A DNA stretch of 13,981 bases from Cyanobacteria bacterium OH_PDB_112 (GCA_023457295.1 JAEWLZ010000094.1:1-13981); one strand, 5' to 3'. Positions 1-7,480 are shown, counted from the stretch's first letter. Notes: generated by a model from the sequence alone, not told the origin. Translations and numbers: made by a program.

Positions 1-650
1 GTTAAGGAATCTAATTCTTGTGCATTTTTGATTTCAAATAGGTTTGCTTTTGTGCGAATTAAATCAATCATAATAGCCCCACAGCCGAGTTTTTGACCCA
101 AATCATGAATAATGGAGCGGATATAAGTCCCTGAAGAACACTCTACATCAAAGACTACAATAGGGTTTTCACCTTCTTGCCAGTCTATAAATTCTATTTT
201 ATAAACAGTAACTTTTCTTGTCGGAATTTCAATTTCTTCGTTTTTTCGGGCATATTCATAAAGTTTTTTGCCTTTGATTTTTATTGCGCTAAAAATCGGC
301 GGAGTTTGTTCAATTTCCCCCTCGAAAACTTTGAGAGTTTCGATTACATCTTCTTTAGTTACATTAACTTTTTGAGGTTCTGAGAGTTCACCTTCAAGGT
401 CATAAGTATTGCTTACAAAGCCCAGTTTTGCATAGGCACGATAAGCTTTGTCTGAAGGCAAAAATTCGATAATGCGTGTGGCATCCCCGACGCAAATGGG
501 TAAAACTCCTTGCGCAAGGGGGTCAAGAGTTCCTGTATGACCGATTTTTTTAATGTTTAAAATTTTTCGCAAACGAGCAACAACATCAAAAGATGTTATA
601 CCTTTTGGCTTGTTAATATTTAAAATTCCAAAATAATCAGATTTCGCCAC
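1..650 (-). CDS. truB: tRNA pseudouridine(55) synthase TruB, 3' end cut by window edge
   Basis: TruB converts U55 of tRNA to pseudouridine in the T-loop. About 216 residues are visible and the frame stays open to base 1. The family is roughly 290-315 residues, so the C-terminal part (PUA-like region) is missing from the window. The N-terminus carries the family pattern LNINKPKGITSFDVV, then the catalytic motif GHTGTLDPLAQGVL with the nucleophilic aspartate at about residue 43. Further on is the CSSGTYIRS...DLG...GCGA block typical of TruB. The chosen start is GTG at 650, which lies inside the end of rbfA (14-base overlap). No Shine-Dalgarno is evident, so translational coupling to rbfA is likely. 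It is the last visible gene of the rimP-nusA-ylxR-infB-rbfA-truB operon. Confidence 0.95.
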   Translation of the reverse strand, partial: MAKSDYFGILNINKPKGITSFDVVARLRKILNIKKIGHTGTLDPLAQGVLPICVGDATRIIEFLPSDKAYRAYAKLGFVSNTYDLEGELSEPQKVNVTKEDVIETLKVFEGEIEQTPPIFSAIKIKGKKLYEYARKNEEIEIPTRKVTVYKIEFIDWQEGENPIVVFDVECSSGTYIRSIIHDLGQKLGCGAIMIDLIRTKANLFEIKNAQELDSL

Positions 651-987
651 GAGATATTTTGTTTATAAGTTCTGTAACTTTACTGCCGCGCTCAAGTGAA
701 TTATCAAGGAAAAAATGTAATTCGGGAGTGTTGCGAAGTCGGATTCTTTTACCGATTTCTTTGCGCATTTTAGGGGCATTATCTTTAAGAGCTTCCATAA
801 CTTGTTTTTGTTGTTCTTGAGAGCCATAAATACTTACGTAAACTTTTGCTAAAGAAAAATCTGAAGGCAATTCAATATCTATAATAGATACAACACCTTC
901 TATACGAGGGTCTTTTACTCCGCGGCAAAGAATGTCGCTAAGCTCTTTCATTAAAGTTTTTCTTACTCTATCTACCCTTGTAAACAT
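637..987 (-). CDS. rbfA: 30S ribosome-binding factor RbfA
   Basis: RbfA is a small KH-like protein that binds the immature 30S subunit and assists late 16S rRNA 5'-end maturation. The 116-residue length is normal for the family. Visible signatures are the N-terminal RVDRVRKTLMKELSDIL, the KDPRI motif (about residues 26-30), the AKVYVS strand and the LRNTPELHF stretch (about 84-92). The ATG at 987 is preceded by AAGGA at a suitable distance, and the infB stop codon is only 9 bases upstream. Its 3' end overlaps the GTG start of truB by 14 bases. This placement between infB and truB is conserved in many bacteria. Confidence 0.96.
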   Translation of the reverse strand: MFTRVDRVRKTLMKELSDILCRGVKDPRIEGVVSIIDIELPSDFSLAKVYVSIYGSQEQQKQVMEALKDNAPKMRKEIGKRIRLRNTPELHFFLDNSLERGSKVTELINKISRGEI

Positions 988-996
988 GTTTTTCCT

Positions 997-3489
997 TTAA
1001 ACCAAAGTTTCTTTTTTAACTTCTTCTGTTGTAAAGATTTTTATAATGTCGCCTTCTTGAATATCGTTAAATTTAACAAAAGAAATCCCGCATTCATATC
1101 CTGTGGCTACTTCTTTGACATCGTCTTTGAAGCGTTTTAGCTGATCAACTGAACCTTTATAGATCTCTTTTTTATTTCTTTCAATTACAGCAATAGCGTT
1201 TCTTTGAACTTTTCCTTCTGTCACATAACAGCCTGCAATTTTAATTGTTTTGCCGACAGTGAATACTTGTCTTATTTCAGCTTGACCTAGTTCTACTTCT
1301 TTTATTTCAGCGTCAAGCAAACCAAGCATTGTTTTTTCAATATCTTCCAAAATTTCATAAATTATTTCATATTTTTTGATTTTTACACCTTGAGCTTCAG
1401 CCGCTCTTTGAGCATTGGAGTCTTCTTTTACGGTGAATCCGATGATTATGGCATTACTTGCTGATGCAAGCATAACATCGGCTTCTGAGATATCACCTAC
1501 TGCTATATGAATAATATTTGCTACGATTGATTTTGATGAAAGTTGTTGGACGGCCGCACTAACTGCTTCAGCAGAACCATGAGTATTGGCTTTTATAATT
1601 AGATTCAATTCTTTTGTTTCTGCTTCATCACTGTCAATCAAGTCAGTTTTGACCTGAGTTGGAGCAATAGCTTCAAATTTTGAGGTACGTTCTTGTTGTT
1701 TCTTTCCTTCAACAAGGTTTTTCATTTTCTTTTCGCTTTCGCAAACAACAAATCTGTCGCCTGCCTGAGGAACTTCGGTTAATCCTAAAATTTCAACAGG
1801 AGTTGAAGGACCGGCTTTCTTAATTCTTTCACCGGAATCGGATAACAAAGCTCTGACTTTTCCTCCGACAGTATTGACTGCTACGCAGTCGCCTATTTTT
1901 AATGTTCCTTTTTGAACAAGAAGTGTTGCGACCGGACCTTTTCCTTTATCCAGATTTGCTTCTATGACAACACCTTCTGCCGGAATACTGGGGTTGGCTT
2001 TCAGATCTTGTACTTCTGCAACAAGCAAAATATATTCCAAAAGCTCGTCAATACCTGTTCCACGAAGTGCGCTCACTTTTACAGTGATAGTATCACCGCC
2101 CCACTCTTCAGGAACGAGACCATGTTCTGTTAATTGTTGAAGTACCTTATCAGGGTTTGCGCCTTCTTTGTCCATTTTGTTAACAGCAATTATTATAGGA
2201 ACTTTAGCCGCTTTGGCATGGTTAATAGCTTCAATTGTTTGAGGCATAATGCCGTCATCAGCCGCAACAACCAAGATTACAATATCTGTTGTCTGAGCCC
2301 CTCTGGCACGCATTTCTGTAAATGCTTCGTGACCTGGTGTGTCTATAAATACGATTTTCTTTTTATCAATATTAACAGAATACGCACCTATAGATTGTGT
2401 GATACCACCGACTTCTCCTGAAACAATTTTGTGTTTTGAAGCTCGAATTGAATCCAATAGAGTGGTTTTACCATGGTCAACGTGTCCCATAATAGTAACA
2501 ACAGGAGCACGATGGACGGCATGCTTGTCTATAAAGACTTCTTTTGAAGATTCTTCTTCGTTAAGTTGTTTTTCAAGTTCTTCCAAATCGATATCTGTAA
2601 CGGAAATTTCAAATTTTTCACAAACTTTTGTTGCCGTAGGAACATCGATTGTTTGGTTAACAGTCGCCAAAACGCCCATCATCATAAGTTCTCTTACAAC
2701 TTCTGCTGTCGAAAATTTTATTTTTAAAGCCAAGTCACCCACAGAAAGCGGTTGATTTATAACGATTTCTGTTATTTTTTCAGGTTCTTTGGGGATTTCT
2801 TTTTCTTTTCTTTTGCCTTTTGGTCCTTGAAGTTGTTTTTCTTTTTCTTCAAGTTTGTCTTGTTTGGAAACTTTACGACCTTTTTTGCCGTAAGATTCTT
2901 GAGCAATAATATGTCTTTTAATAGGTTGTTTTTTAAAGTCTTTATCTTTTGCTGCTTCGGTAGTTGCAGAAGGTTTTTCTTCTTTTGTTTGAACAGGTTT
3001 TTCCAAAGGCTCAATTTCTTTTTTAGGTTCAACTTTATCAACAATTTTTTTAGGAAGAGCCTTTTTTGTTTCTACTTTTTCAATAGCAATCGCAGGTACT
3101 GTTTCTTTTTTAATTTCTGGTTCGGATTTTTTCACATAAGGTACTTTGGGCAACTCAGTAGTGGAAGGTTTTGGCTGTTCTTCTTGTTTTTCTTCTTCAA
3201 CAGGTGCGGGTTTTGCCTTTTTAATAAGTTTTACCGCACGTTTAGCTGTTTCAATAGGAGCTTTAGGAGCTTCATTTGAAAAAACAGGGCGTCTTTGAGT
3301 CCTTTGTTCTGAAATACTTGCGTTTGAAGGAGATTTTCTTGAGGACATAAATTTGGTTACTTCTTCTTGTGTAAGCATAACAGAATGAGATTTTGCATCT
3401 ATCCCTATTTTTTTAAGCTCAACTAAAATCTCTTGATTTGTGAGATTTAATTCTTTTGCCAGTTCATAAATTCTTTTTTTCTCGGACAT
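997..3489 (-). CDS. infB: Translation initiation factor IF-2
   Basis: IF-2 is the GTPase that brings initiator fMet-tRNA to the 30S subunit and promotes 50S joining. I chose the ATG at 3489 (830 residues): AAAGG lies just upstream and the protein then begins MSEKKRIYELAKELN, the usual IF2 N-terminal fold. An in-frame GTG at 3531 would add 14 residues but has no convincing ribosome site. Domains: IF2_N at the start, a long Lys/Glu/Pro-rich low-complexity linker (about 55-240), a second IF2_N subdomain (about 245-300), then the G domain with GHVDHGKT (about 335-342), DTPGH (383-387) and NKMD (437-440). Beta-barrel domain II and the C-terminal fMet-tRNA-binding domains follow. All key GTPase motifs are intact. 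It follows ylxR after 49 bases and precedes rbfA. Confidence 0.98.
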   Translation of the reverse strand: MSEKKRIYELAKELNLTNQEILVELKKIGIDAKSHSVMLTQEEVTKFMSSRKSPSNASISEQRTQRRPVFSNEAPKAPIETAKRAVKLIKKAKPAPVEEEKQEEQPKPSTTELPKVPYVKKSEPEIKKETVPAIAIEKVETKKALPKKIVDKVEPKKEIEPLEKPVQTKEEKPSATTEAAKDKDFKKQPIKRHIIAQESYGKKGRKVSKQDKLEEKEKQLQGPKGKRKEKEIPKEPEKITEIVINQPLSVGDLALKIKFSTAEVVRELMMMGVLATVNQTIDVPTATKVCEKFEISVTDIDLEELEKQLNEEESSKEVFIDKHAVHRAPVVTIMGHVDHGKTTLLDSIRASKHKIVSGEVGGITQSIGAYSVNIDKKKIVFIDTPGHEAFTEMRARGAQTTDIVILVVAADDGIMPQTIEAINHAKAAKVPIIIAVNKMDKEGANPDKVLQQLTEHGLVPEEWGGDTITVKVSALRGTGIDELLEYILLVAEVQDLKANPSIPAEGVVIEANLDKGKGPVATLLVQKGTLKIGDCVAVNTVGGKVRALLSDSGERIKKAGPSTPVEILGLTEVPQAGDRFVVCESEKKMKNLVEGKKQQERTSKFEAIAPTQVKTDLIDSDEAETKELNLIIKANTHGSAEAVSAAVQQLSSKSIVANIIHIAVGDISEADVMLASASNAIIIGFTVKEDSNAQRAAEAQGVKIKKYEIIYEILEDIEKTMLGLLDAEIKEVELGQAEIRQVFTVGKTIKIAGCYVTEGKVQRNAIAVIERNKKEIYKGSVDQLKRFKDDVKEVATGYECGISFVKFNDIQEGDIIKIFTTEEVKKETLV

Positions 3490-3538
3490 AATAACCTTTA
3501 CATATTTATTGCTTAATATTAGTTGTAGCACAAAAATA

Positions 3539-3859
3539 TTAATTAAGCATTATTTTTAATTTTTCTGATAAATTTTCATTATTTTTAATTTTAAGACTTT
3601 TTTCGATTCGATTTTTTTTAAGGGCTATTTTTATACATTCATTTTTGTTGCAAATATACGCAGACCGCCCAAAAACTTTGTTGTAGGGGTTAATGATTAC
3701 TTCCTTGGTTTTGTTTTCAACCATAACTCTAATCATAGTGTTTCTTTCAAAAAAATTTCCGCAAGAAACACACTTGCGTTTTAATTTAAGCTTAAAAGCA
3801 GAGGGCGAAGATTTCTCTTCGCCCTGATTAGAATTATTCTTCTGTTGTTTCTGTATCAT
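3539..3859 (-). CDS. ylxR: YlxR/RnpM family RNA-binding protein (DUF448)
   Basis: This small basic protein of the YlxR family has been linked in Bacillus to RNase P modulation (RnpM). Key patterns are RKCVSCG followed by MIRV, then GRSAYIC, a conserved Cys and the C-terminal KKNRIEKSLK. The open frame extends to an ATG at 3916 inside nusA, but I prefer the ATG at 3859 (106 residues, 26-base overlap with the nusA 3' end). That one has a purine-rich GGAAG directly in front, although the spacing is too short for a classical ribosome site. No canonical start codon exists further downstream before the conserved region. A perfect 9-bp hairpin (3803-3824) lies within its first 20 codons. The exact start is uncertain; the family assignment is firm. 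Confidence 0.88.
   Translation of the reverse strand: MIQKQQKNNSNQGEEKSSPSAFKLKLKRKCVSCGNFFERNTMIRVMVENKTKEVIINPYNKVFGRSAYICNKNECIKIALKKNRIEKSLKIKNNENLSEKLKIMLN
3803..3824 (-). other. Perfect 9-bp hairpin with GAAA tetraloop at the nusA/ylxR junction
   Basis: In the transcript GGGCGAAGA pairs perfectly with UCUUCGCCC around a GAAA loop, beginning 9 bases after the nusA stop and lying inside the first codons of ylxR. There is no proper U-run behind it (UCUGCUUUUAAG). It could slow ribosomes or polymerase, protect an mRNA end after processing, or bind a protein. Confidence 0.6.
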
Positions 3860-4991
3860 CTTCCGTTTTTGCTTCTGTTTCAACTTCAGGCTCAACTTCT
3901 TCTGCCTGATTTGCATAACCTTGTTTTTCGAGTTCTATCATCTGACTTTCACTCTTAATATCTATTTTCCAGTTAGTCAATTTGTGCGCCAAACGTACGT
4001 TTTGACCGTTTCTGCCGATAGCAAGGCTCAATTGATCATCTGGTACAACAACCAAAGCTTCTTTGCTTTCTTCATCATCGCTCAAAATATCAACTGACAA
4101 GATTTCAGCTGGTGAAAGTGCATTTACGATAAATTCAACAGGATCTTCAGCATATCTTACGATATCGATTTTTTCATTTTTCAATTCGCCGACGATAGTC
4201 TGAATTCTGCTTCCGCGAGGTCCGATACATGCGCCTACAGGATCAACATCAGGGTCTGTTGAGTAAACTGCTATTTTGGTACGATAACCCGCATCGCGTG
4301 AAATAGCTTTAATTTCGACCAATCCATCTTCGATTTCGGGAACTTCAAGTTCAAAAAGCTCCTGAACGATTCTCGGGTGAGTTTGAGAAACAATAACTTG
4401 AGGAAGTCTTTGAGTTTCTTTTACATCCAAAATATAAACACGAATTCTGTTATTTACTTTGTAGTATTCGCCTTTAATCTGTTCTCTTTGAGGCATAATA
4501 GCTTCAGTTTTGCCGATATTTACAATAACATTTCTTTGCTCAACTCTTTGAATAATACCTGTTGCAAGAGTTCCTTTTTTCTCAAGGTATTCATTCAAAA
4601 TCAAGTTGCGCTCAGCTTCACGGATACGTTGTGTGATTACTTGTTTTGCGCTTTGAGCTGCGATGCGACCAAAGTTATCTGGAGTAACTTCAATTTCGAT
4701 TTCATCATCGATTTCCGCATCTTCCAATAATTCTTGTGCTTCTTCCAAAGAAATCTCAAGATTTGGGTCTTCTACTGTTTCAACGATTCTTTTTGTTCTG
4801 TAAATACCTATTTCGCAGGTTTCTTCATCAATTTCCGCTTTCAAATTTGATGCTTCTTTGATGCGGACATGTTTTTTATAAGCTGCTACCATCGCATCAC
4901 ATAAAGAATCAAGTACGATTTCTTTAGAAATCCCTCTTTCTTTTTCCAGTTGTTCTGTTGCTTCGAATAAAGCCGTTCCGATTTTTAGCAT
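3834..4991 (-). CDS. nusA: Transcription termination/antitermination factor NusA
   Basis: NusA binds RNA polymerase and modulates pausing, intrinsic termination and antitermination. The 385-residue protein shows the N-terminal polymerase-binding domain (1 to about 130, ending EAERNLILNEYLEKKG), an S1 domain (about 137-203, GIIQRVEQRNVIVNIG...), KH1 (about 210-285, IGPRG at 256-260) and KH2 (about 290-350, IGRNGQNVRLA at 325-335). A highly acidic Glu/Thr-rich tail (about 353-385) follows. It lacks the C-terminal acidic repeat domains of the long E. coli form, as in Firmicutes and cyanobacteria. The ATG at 4991 is preceded by AAGGAA, and rimP ends 15 bases upstream. A strong hairpin begins 9 bases after its stop codon. 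Confidence 0.98.
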   Translation of the reverse strand: MLKIGTALFEATEQLEKERGISKEIVLDSLCDAMVAAYKKHVRIKEASNLKAEIDEETCEIGIYRTKRIVETVEDPNLEISLEEAQELLEDAEIDDEIEIEVTPDNFGRIAAQSAKQVITQRIREAERNLILNEYLEKKGTLATGIIQRVEQRNVIVNIGKTEAIMPQREQIKGEYYKVNNRIRVYILDVKETQRLPQVIVSQTHPRIVQELFELEVPEIEDGLVEIKAISRDAGYRTKIAVYSTDPDVDPVGACIGPRGSRIQTIVGELKNEKIDIVRYAEDPVEFIVNALSPAEILSVDILSDDEESKEALVVVPDDQLSLAIGRNGQNVRLAHKLTNWKIDIKSESQMIELEKQGYANQAEEVEPEVETEAKTEDDTETTEE

Positions 4992-5006
4992 AATGTTTTC
5001 CTTATA

Positions 5007-5492
5007 TTATTCTACAATTAATTGCACTAGAGATATGTTATCTTCAGCTACTTTTTGCTGAGTTTTTGTTTTTAGATTTTCAAAAATCAATCCGTCAAGA
5101 TTGTTGTAATCCAAAATCCTTATTTCCATAAGTTTTTCAGGGAGTTCTTCTGTTGTTTGTTTTATCTTTAAAGTTGCTTTTTTTCCTTTAAAAATAATAT
5201 ATTCCATAGAAGATTTTAGTTTGCGGTCGAGTCCCGGGCTTGAAATTTCGAGGAAATAATTCATAGGAATAAGTTCATCAAGATAATCACCGAGGCTTCG
5301 GGTAAGGTTTTCGCAGTCTTCATGTCCCACAGAGCCGTGGTTTTTATGAATAAAAATTCTTAAAAACCATCTTCCGTTTTCTTTTGTAAAGCTGACTTCA
5401 AGAGGAATGAGACTATATTTTACGCAATTATGCTCAATTACCGGCATAAGTTTTTGCATCATTTCTTTTTTGTTGAACTGAGAATGTTTCAT
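5007..5492 (-). CDS. rimP: Ribosome maturation factor RimP
   Basis: RimP (YlxS in Bacillus) assists maturation of the 30S subunit. The 161-residue length fits the family. The diagnostic stretch FLEISSPGLDRKL (about residues 80-92) is present, preceded by the CENLTRSLGDYLDELIP helix and followed by the C-terminal SH3-like region with LVQLIVE at the end. The ATG at 5492 has an excellent ribosome site (AAAGGGAGC, about 3-11 bases upstream). It is the first gene after a predicted promoter and leader hairpin (5512-5584). It is followed after a 14-base gap by nusA, the order found in most bacteria. Confidence 0.96.
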   Translation of the reverse strand: MKHSQFNKKEMMQKLMPVIEHNCVKYSLIPLEVSFTKENGRWFLRIFIHKNHGSVGHEDCENLTRSLGDYLDELIPMNYFLEISSPGLDRKLKSSMEYIIFKGKKATLKIKQTTEELPEKLMEIRILDYNNLDGLIFENLKTKTQQKVAEDNISLVQLIVE

Positions 5493-5511
5493 CTTGCTCC
5501 CTTTAAAGAAG

Positions 5512-5539
5512 AAAGAGAGTGGGTTTTTCCACTCTCTTT
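5512..5539 (-). terminator. Perfect 11-bp hairpin in the rimP leader; attenuator or metF terminator
   Basis: Stem AAAGAGAGTGG pairs perfectly with CCACTCTCTTT around a 6-base loop. On the minus strand it is followed by a broken pyrimidine tract (CTTCTTT), not a clean U-run, and then directly by the rimP ribosome site. It lies downstream of both the metF stop and the predicted rimP promoter. It could therefore end metF transcripts, attenuate the rimP-nusA-infB operon, or both. The structure is seen in the sequence; its function is inferred. Confidence 0.6.
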
Positions 5540-5555
5540 GCTTGAGATTGAGTAC

Positions 5556-5584
5556 ATAATAGCACTATCATGTATTTTTTACAA
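5556..5584 (-). promoter_or_regulatory. Predicted sigma70 promoter of the rimP-nusA-infB operon
   Basis: On the minus strand there is TTGTAA (5579-5584), a 17-base spacer, and TATTAT (5556-5561) preceded by TGC, giving an extended -10. The TAA of the -35 box is the metF stop codon. Predicted transcription start is near 5549, giving a leader of about 57 bases that contains the hairpin at 5512-5539. Confidence 0.6.
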
Positions 5585-6478
5585 GACATTCTCCAAAACT
5601 TCTTTTGTGGCATAAGCTTTATTAAGTGTATAGAAGTGAAGTCCGGGAACTTTGGCATCCGATAATTGCCGGCATTGATAAATAGCAAATTCGATACCCA
5701 AATCCATAACAGCTTTTTTATCATCTTTGAATCGAGTAAGCCTTTCCACGAATTCTTTTGGAATTTCCGCCCCGCACATAGAGGACATGCGTTCAACTTG
5801 AGCAAGGTTTGTAATAGGTAAAATCCCTGGAATAATAGGAATATTGATATCCATAAGGCTTGCTTTTTCGACAAATCTGAAATAATGGTCGTTATTAAAA
5901 AATACTTGTGTAATTACCGCCTCAGCGCCGGCATCCACCTTTTTTTTAAGGTTTTCAAGGTCTTTTTCTTGAGATTCAGATTCTCTGTGAACTTCGGGAT
6001 ATCCCGCGACACCTATTGAAAGAGTTGTTTCGTTTTTTATAAAATCCACAAGGTCTGATGCGAATTTGAAATCATCATTAAATACAAAATCGGGGTCATT
6101 TTGCGGAATATCCCCCCTAAGAGCCAGAATTTTTTTGAATTTATTCTTCTCTACTGCTGAGAGATATTCCAGAACACTTTCTTTAGTGGCTCCGATACAG
6201 GTGTAATGAGGCATTACATCTATATCTAGTTCGTTTTTTATTTTAAGGGCAAGGTCAAAAGAATTTGTTTGGTTGCTGCCGCCAGCACCATAGGTTACGG
6301 ATACAAAAGCGGGCTGAAATTTTTTTAAAATATTTAATTCATCTATAAGTTTTTGCGAATTTACGGCAAAATCATTTTTTGGAGGGAAAACTTCGAATGA
6401 AATTACCGGTTTTTGTGAAATATATAATCCCGCCGCTATTTGTTCATTAAGATTTTTATAAATTTCTTTTAAAGACAT
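5579..6478 (-). CDS. metF: Methylenetetrahydrofolate reductase (MetF)
   Basis: This cytoplasmic flavoenzyme reduces 5,10-methylene-THF to 5-methyl-THF, the methyl donor for methionine synthesis. I start it at ATG 6478 (299 residues, MSLKEIYKN...), because the frame extends upstream only into smpB. AGAGG precedes this ATG and its A is the last base of the smpB stop (TAATG). Family motifs: SFEVFPPK with the catalytic-type Glu at about 29, GAGGSN (about 65-70), HYTCIG (91-96), LALRGD (about 118-123, substrate-binding Asp 123), AGYPEVH (about 158-164), then AEAVITQVFF and PGILPI. Length matches bacterial MetF (about 290-300). Coupled translation with smpB indicates co-transcription. There is no obvious functional link beyond shared housekeeping. 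Confidence 0.96.
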   Translation of the reverse strand: MSLKEIYKNLNEQIAAGLYISQKPVISFEVFPPKNDFAVNSQKLIDELNILKKFQPAFVSVTYGAGGSNQTNSFDLALKIKNELDIDVMPHYTCIGATKESVLEYLSAVEKNKFKKILALRGDIPQNDPDFVFNDDFKFASDLVDFIKNETTLSIGVAGYPEVHRESESQEKDLENLKKKVDAGAEAVITQVFFNNDHYFRFVEKASLMDINIPIIPGILPITNLAQVERMSSMCGAEIPKEFVERLTRFKDDKKAVMDLGIEFAIYQCRQLSDAKVPGLHFYTLNKAYATKEVLENVL

Positions 6479-6936
6479 TAGTACCTCTTTTTCATTGCTC
6501 TTTCTATTTCTCTGTCCGTTGTTTTTTTGATGAGAGTATCTCTCTTGTCGTGTAGTTTTTTTGCTTTGGCTACTCCTACTTCGAGTTTTGCCCAACCGTT
6601 TTCAAGAAACAATTCCAACGGAATCAATGTTATTCCCGATTCTTTGGTTACTCCTATGAGTTTTCTTATTTCTTGTTTGGTAAAAAGTAATTTTCTGGTT
6701 CGCTCAGGGTCGTGATTGTACCTATTACCCTGTTCGTAAGGGGAAATATGCATTTTGTAAAGCCAGACTTCGCCGTTGTCAATATGGGCATAGCTGTCTT
6801 TTAGATTTATTTTACCGCTTCTTATAGATTTTATTTCGGTTCCTGAAAGAACCATGCCTGCTGTATATCGGTCCAGTATGGCAAAGTCATGAAAAGCTTT
6901 TCTGTTTGTTGAAATAATTTTTTTGGATTTATTCAT
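6478..6936 (-). CDS. smpB: SsrA (tmRNA)-binding protein SmpB
   Basis: SmpB delivers tmRNA to ribosomes stalled on broken mRNA (trans-translation). The 152-residue protein has the standard beta-barrel: NRKAFHDFAILDRYTAGMVL, GTEIKSIRSGKINLKDSYA (about 33-51) and HISPYEQGN..., followed by HDPERTRKLLF. The basic C-terminal tail contains KKLHDKRDT and ends REIERAMKKRY, the region that enters the ribosomal mRNA channel. The start is ATG 6936. It lacks a recognisable Shine-Dalgarno and is instead preceded by a run of A residues. It is the first gene of a minus-strand unit with metF. tmRNA itself (ssrA) is not in the window. Confidence 0.97.
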   Translation of the reverse strand: MNKSKKIISTNRKAFHDFAILDRYTAGMVLSGTEIKSIRSGKINLKDSYAHIDNGEVWLYKMHISPYEQGNRYNHDPERTRKLLFTKQEIRKLIGVTKESGITLIPLELFLENGWAKLEVGVAKAKKLHDKRDTLIKKTTDREIERAMKKRY

Positions 6937-6956
6937 TTTTTTTTGTTATTATGATA

Positions 6957-6984
6957 TTGTTTATAATATAGTTTATTATATAAT
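6957..6984 (+). promoter_or_regulatory. Predicted promoter of the zinc-ribbon gene, overlapping the smpB promoter
   Basis: TTGTTT (6957-6962), a 16-base spacer and a perfect TATAAT (6979-6984) face the gene at 7034. The predicted start is near 6991, leaving a leader of about 43 bases with GGAGAG at 7017-7022. The AT-rich context lowers certainty. Confidence 0.5.
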
Positions 6985-6991
6985 ATCTTAA
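6963..6991 (-). promoter_or_regulatory. Tentative smpB promoter
   Basis: On the minus strand, TTAAGA (6986-6991), a 17-base spacer and TATTAT (6963-6968) face smpB. The region is nearly pure A+T, so matches arise easily by chance and the assignment is weak. Confidence 0.3.
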
Positions 6992-7033
6992 AAATGCTTA
7001 TTTTTTAAAAATACATGGAGAGAAGCTTAATAA

Positions 7034-7441
7034 ATGAAACCTGCAAATTGTAAAATATGTGGCAAGGTATTTTTAAAATCAAACTTTGAAGTTTGTCCTG
7101 ACTGTATAAGAAAAGAACAGGAACTCATCAAGGATATAAATGATTACAGTGCGACTAGAGAAAAAGTTACATTATTGGAAATTTCACAAATTTTTAAAGA
7201 GCCAATTGAAAAGCTTGAAAGATTTTTGCTTGACAGAAAATTAGTTCAGATAATGGACAAATTAGAGTTGGTTTGCAAAATGTGCGGAAAAAATTACAGA
7301 ATAATAAGTGAAGGCAGATTGTACTGCAAAACTTGTTATGAAAAATTAGAAACAGGTTTTGCTGCTCCAAAGCCCGATGAAAGTTCTTTGCCCGGCGGTA
7401 ATACTTATGGCGCATTTAATAAAAAGCCTTATCAAAAATAA
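7034..7441 (+). CDS. Double zinc-ribbon protein resembling flagellar-operon protein YvyF
   Basis: This is a 135-residue soluble protein with two Cys4 clusters, C6/C9 with C21/C24 and C81/C84 with C98/C101, consistent with two zinc ribbons. Between them (about 45-70, VTLLEISQIF...LERFLLDRKL) is a helix-turn-helix-like segment of the MerR/excisionase flavour. Cys-x2-Cys, central small HTH and C-terminal CxxC...EGRLYCKTC is the layout I remember for the YvyF/TIGR03826 family found near flagellar genes in Bacillus. A regulatory or adaptor role is inferred only. The C-terminal 35 residues are Pro/Gly-rich and probably disordered. ATG 7034 has GGAGAG 11 bases upstream, a little far. No flagellar gene is nearby; gyrA follows after 86 bases. 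Confidence 0.75.
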   Translation: MKPANCKICGKVFLKSNFEVCPDCIRKEQELIKDINDYSATREKVTLLEISQIFKEPIEKLERFLLDRKLVQIMDKLELVCKMCGKNYRIISEGRLYCKTCYEKLETGFAAPKPDESSLPGGNTYGAFNKKPYQK

Positions 7442-7480
7442 TTAAAATTGTTAAGAGTTTTATTTTAAGTTTTTGCTTGT

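Noticed and set aside
1912..3279. Several plus-strand open frames opposite infB (73, 95, 138 and 175 codons) and a minus-strand frame at 2772-3044
   Set aside because: They lie antisense to or out of frame with the well-supported infB gene, are biased to Phe/Asn/Ser as expected for shadows of Lys/Glu-rich coding, and show no family motif.
5503..5874. 123-codon minus-strand frame overlapping the end of metF
   Set aside because: It is out of frame with metF, covers the rimP promoter and hairpin, and has no recognisable domain.
6479..6595. 39-codon upstream extension of metF
   Set aside because: It lies wholly within the smpB coding region in another frame. The TAATG junction with AGAGG gives a far better start at 6478.
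6988..7008. TTAAAAA/TTTTTAA hairpin in the leader of the zinc-ribbon gene
   Set aside because: It is a pure A/T stem in a nearly pure A/T region, weak and expected by chance; no U-run or position effect supports a terminator.
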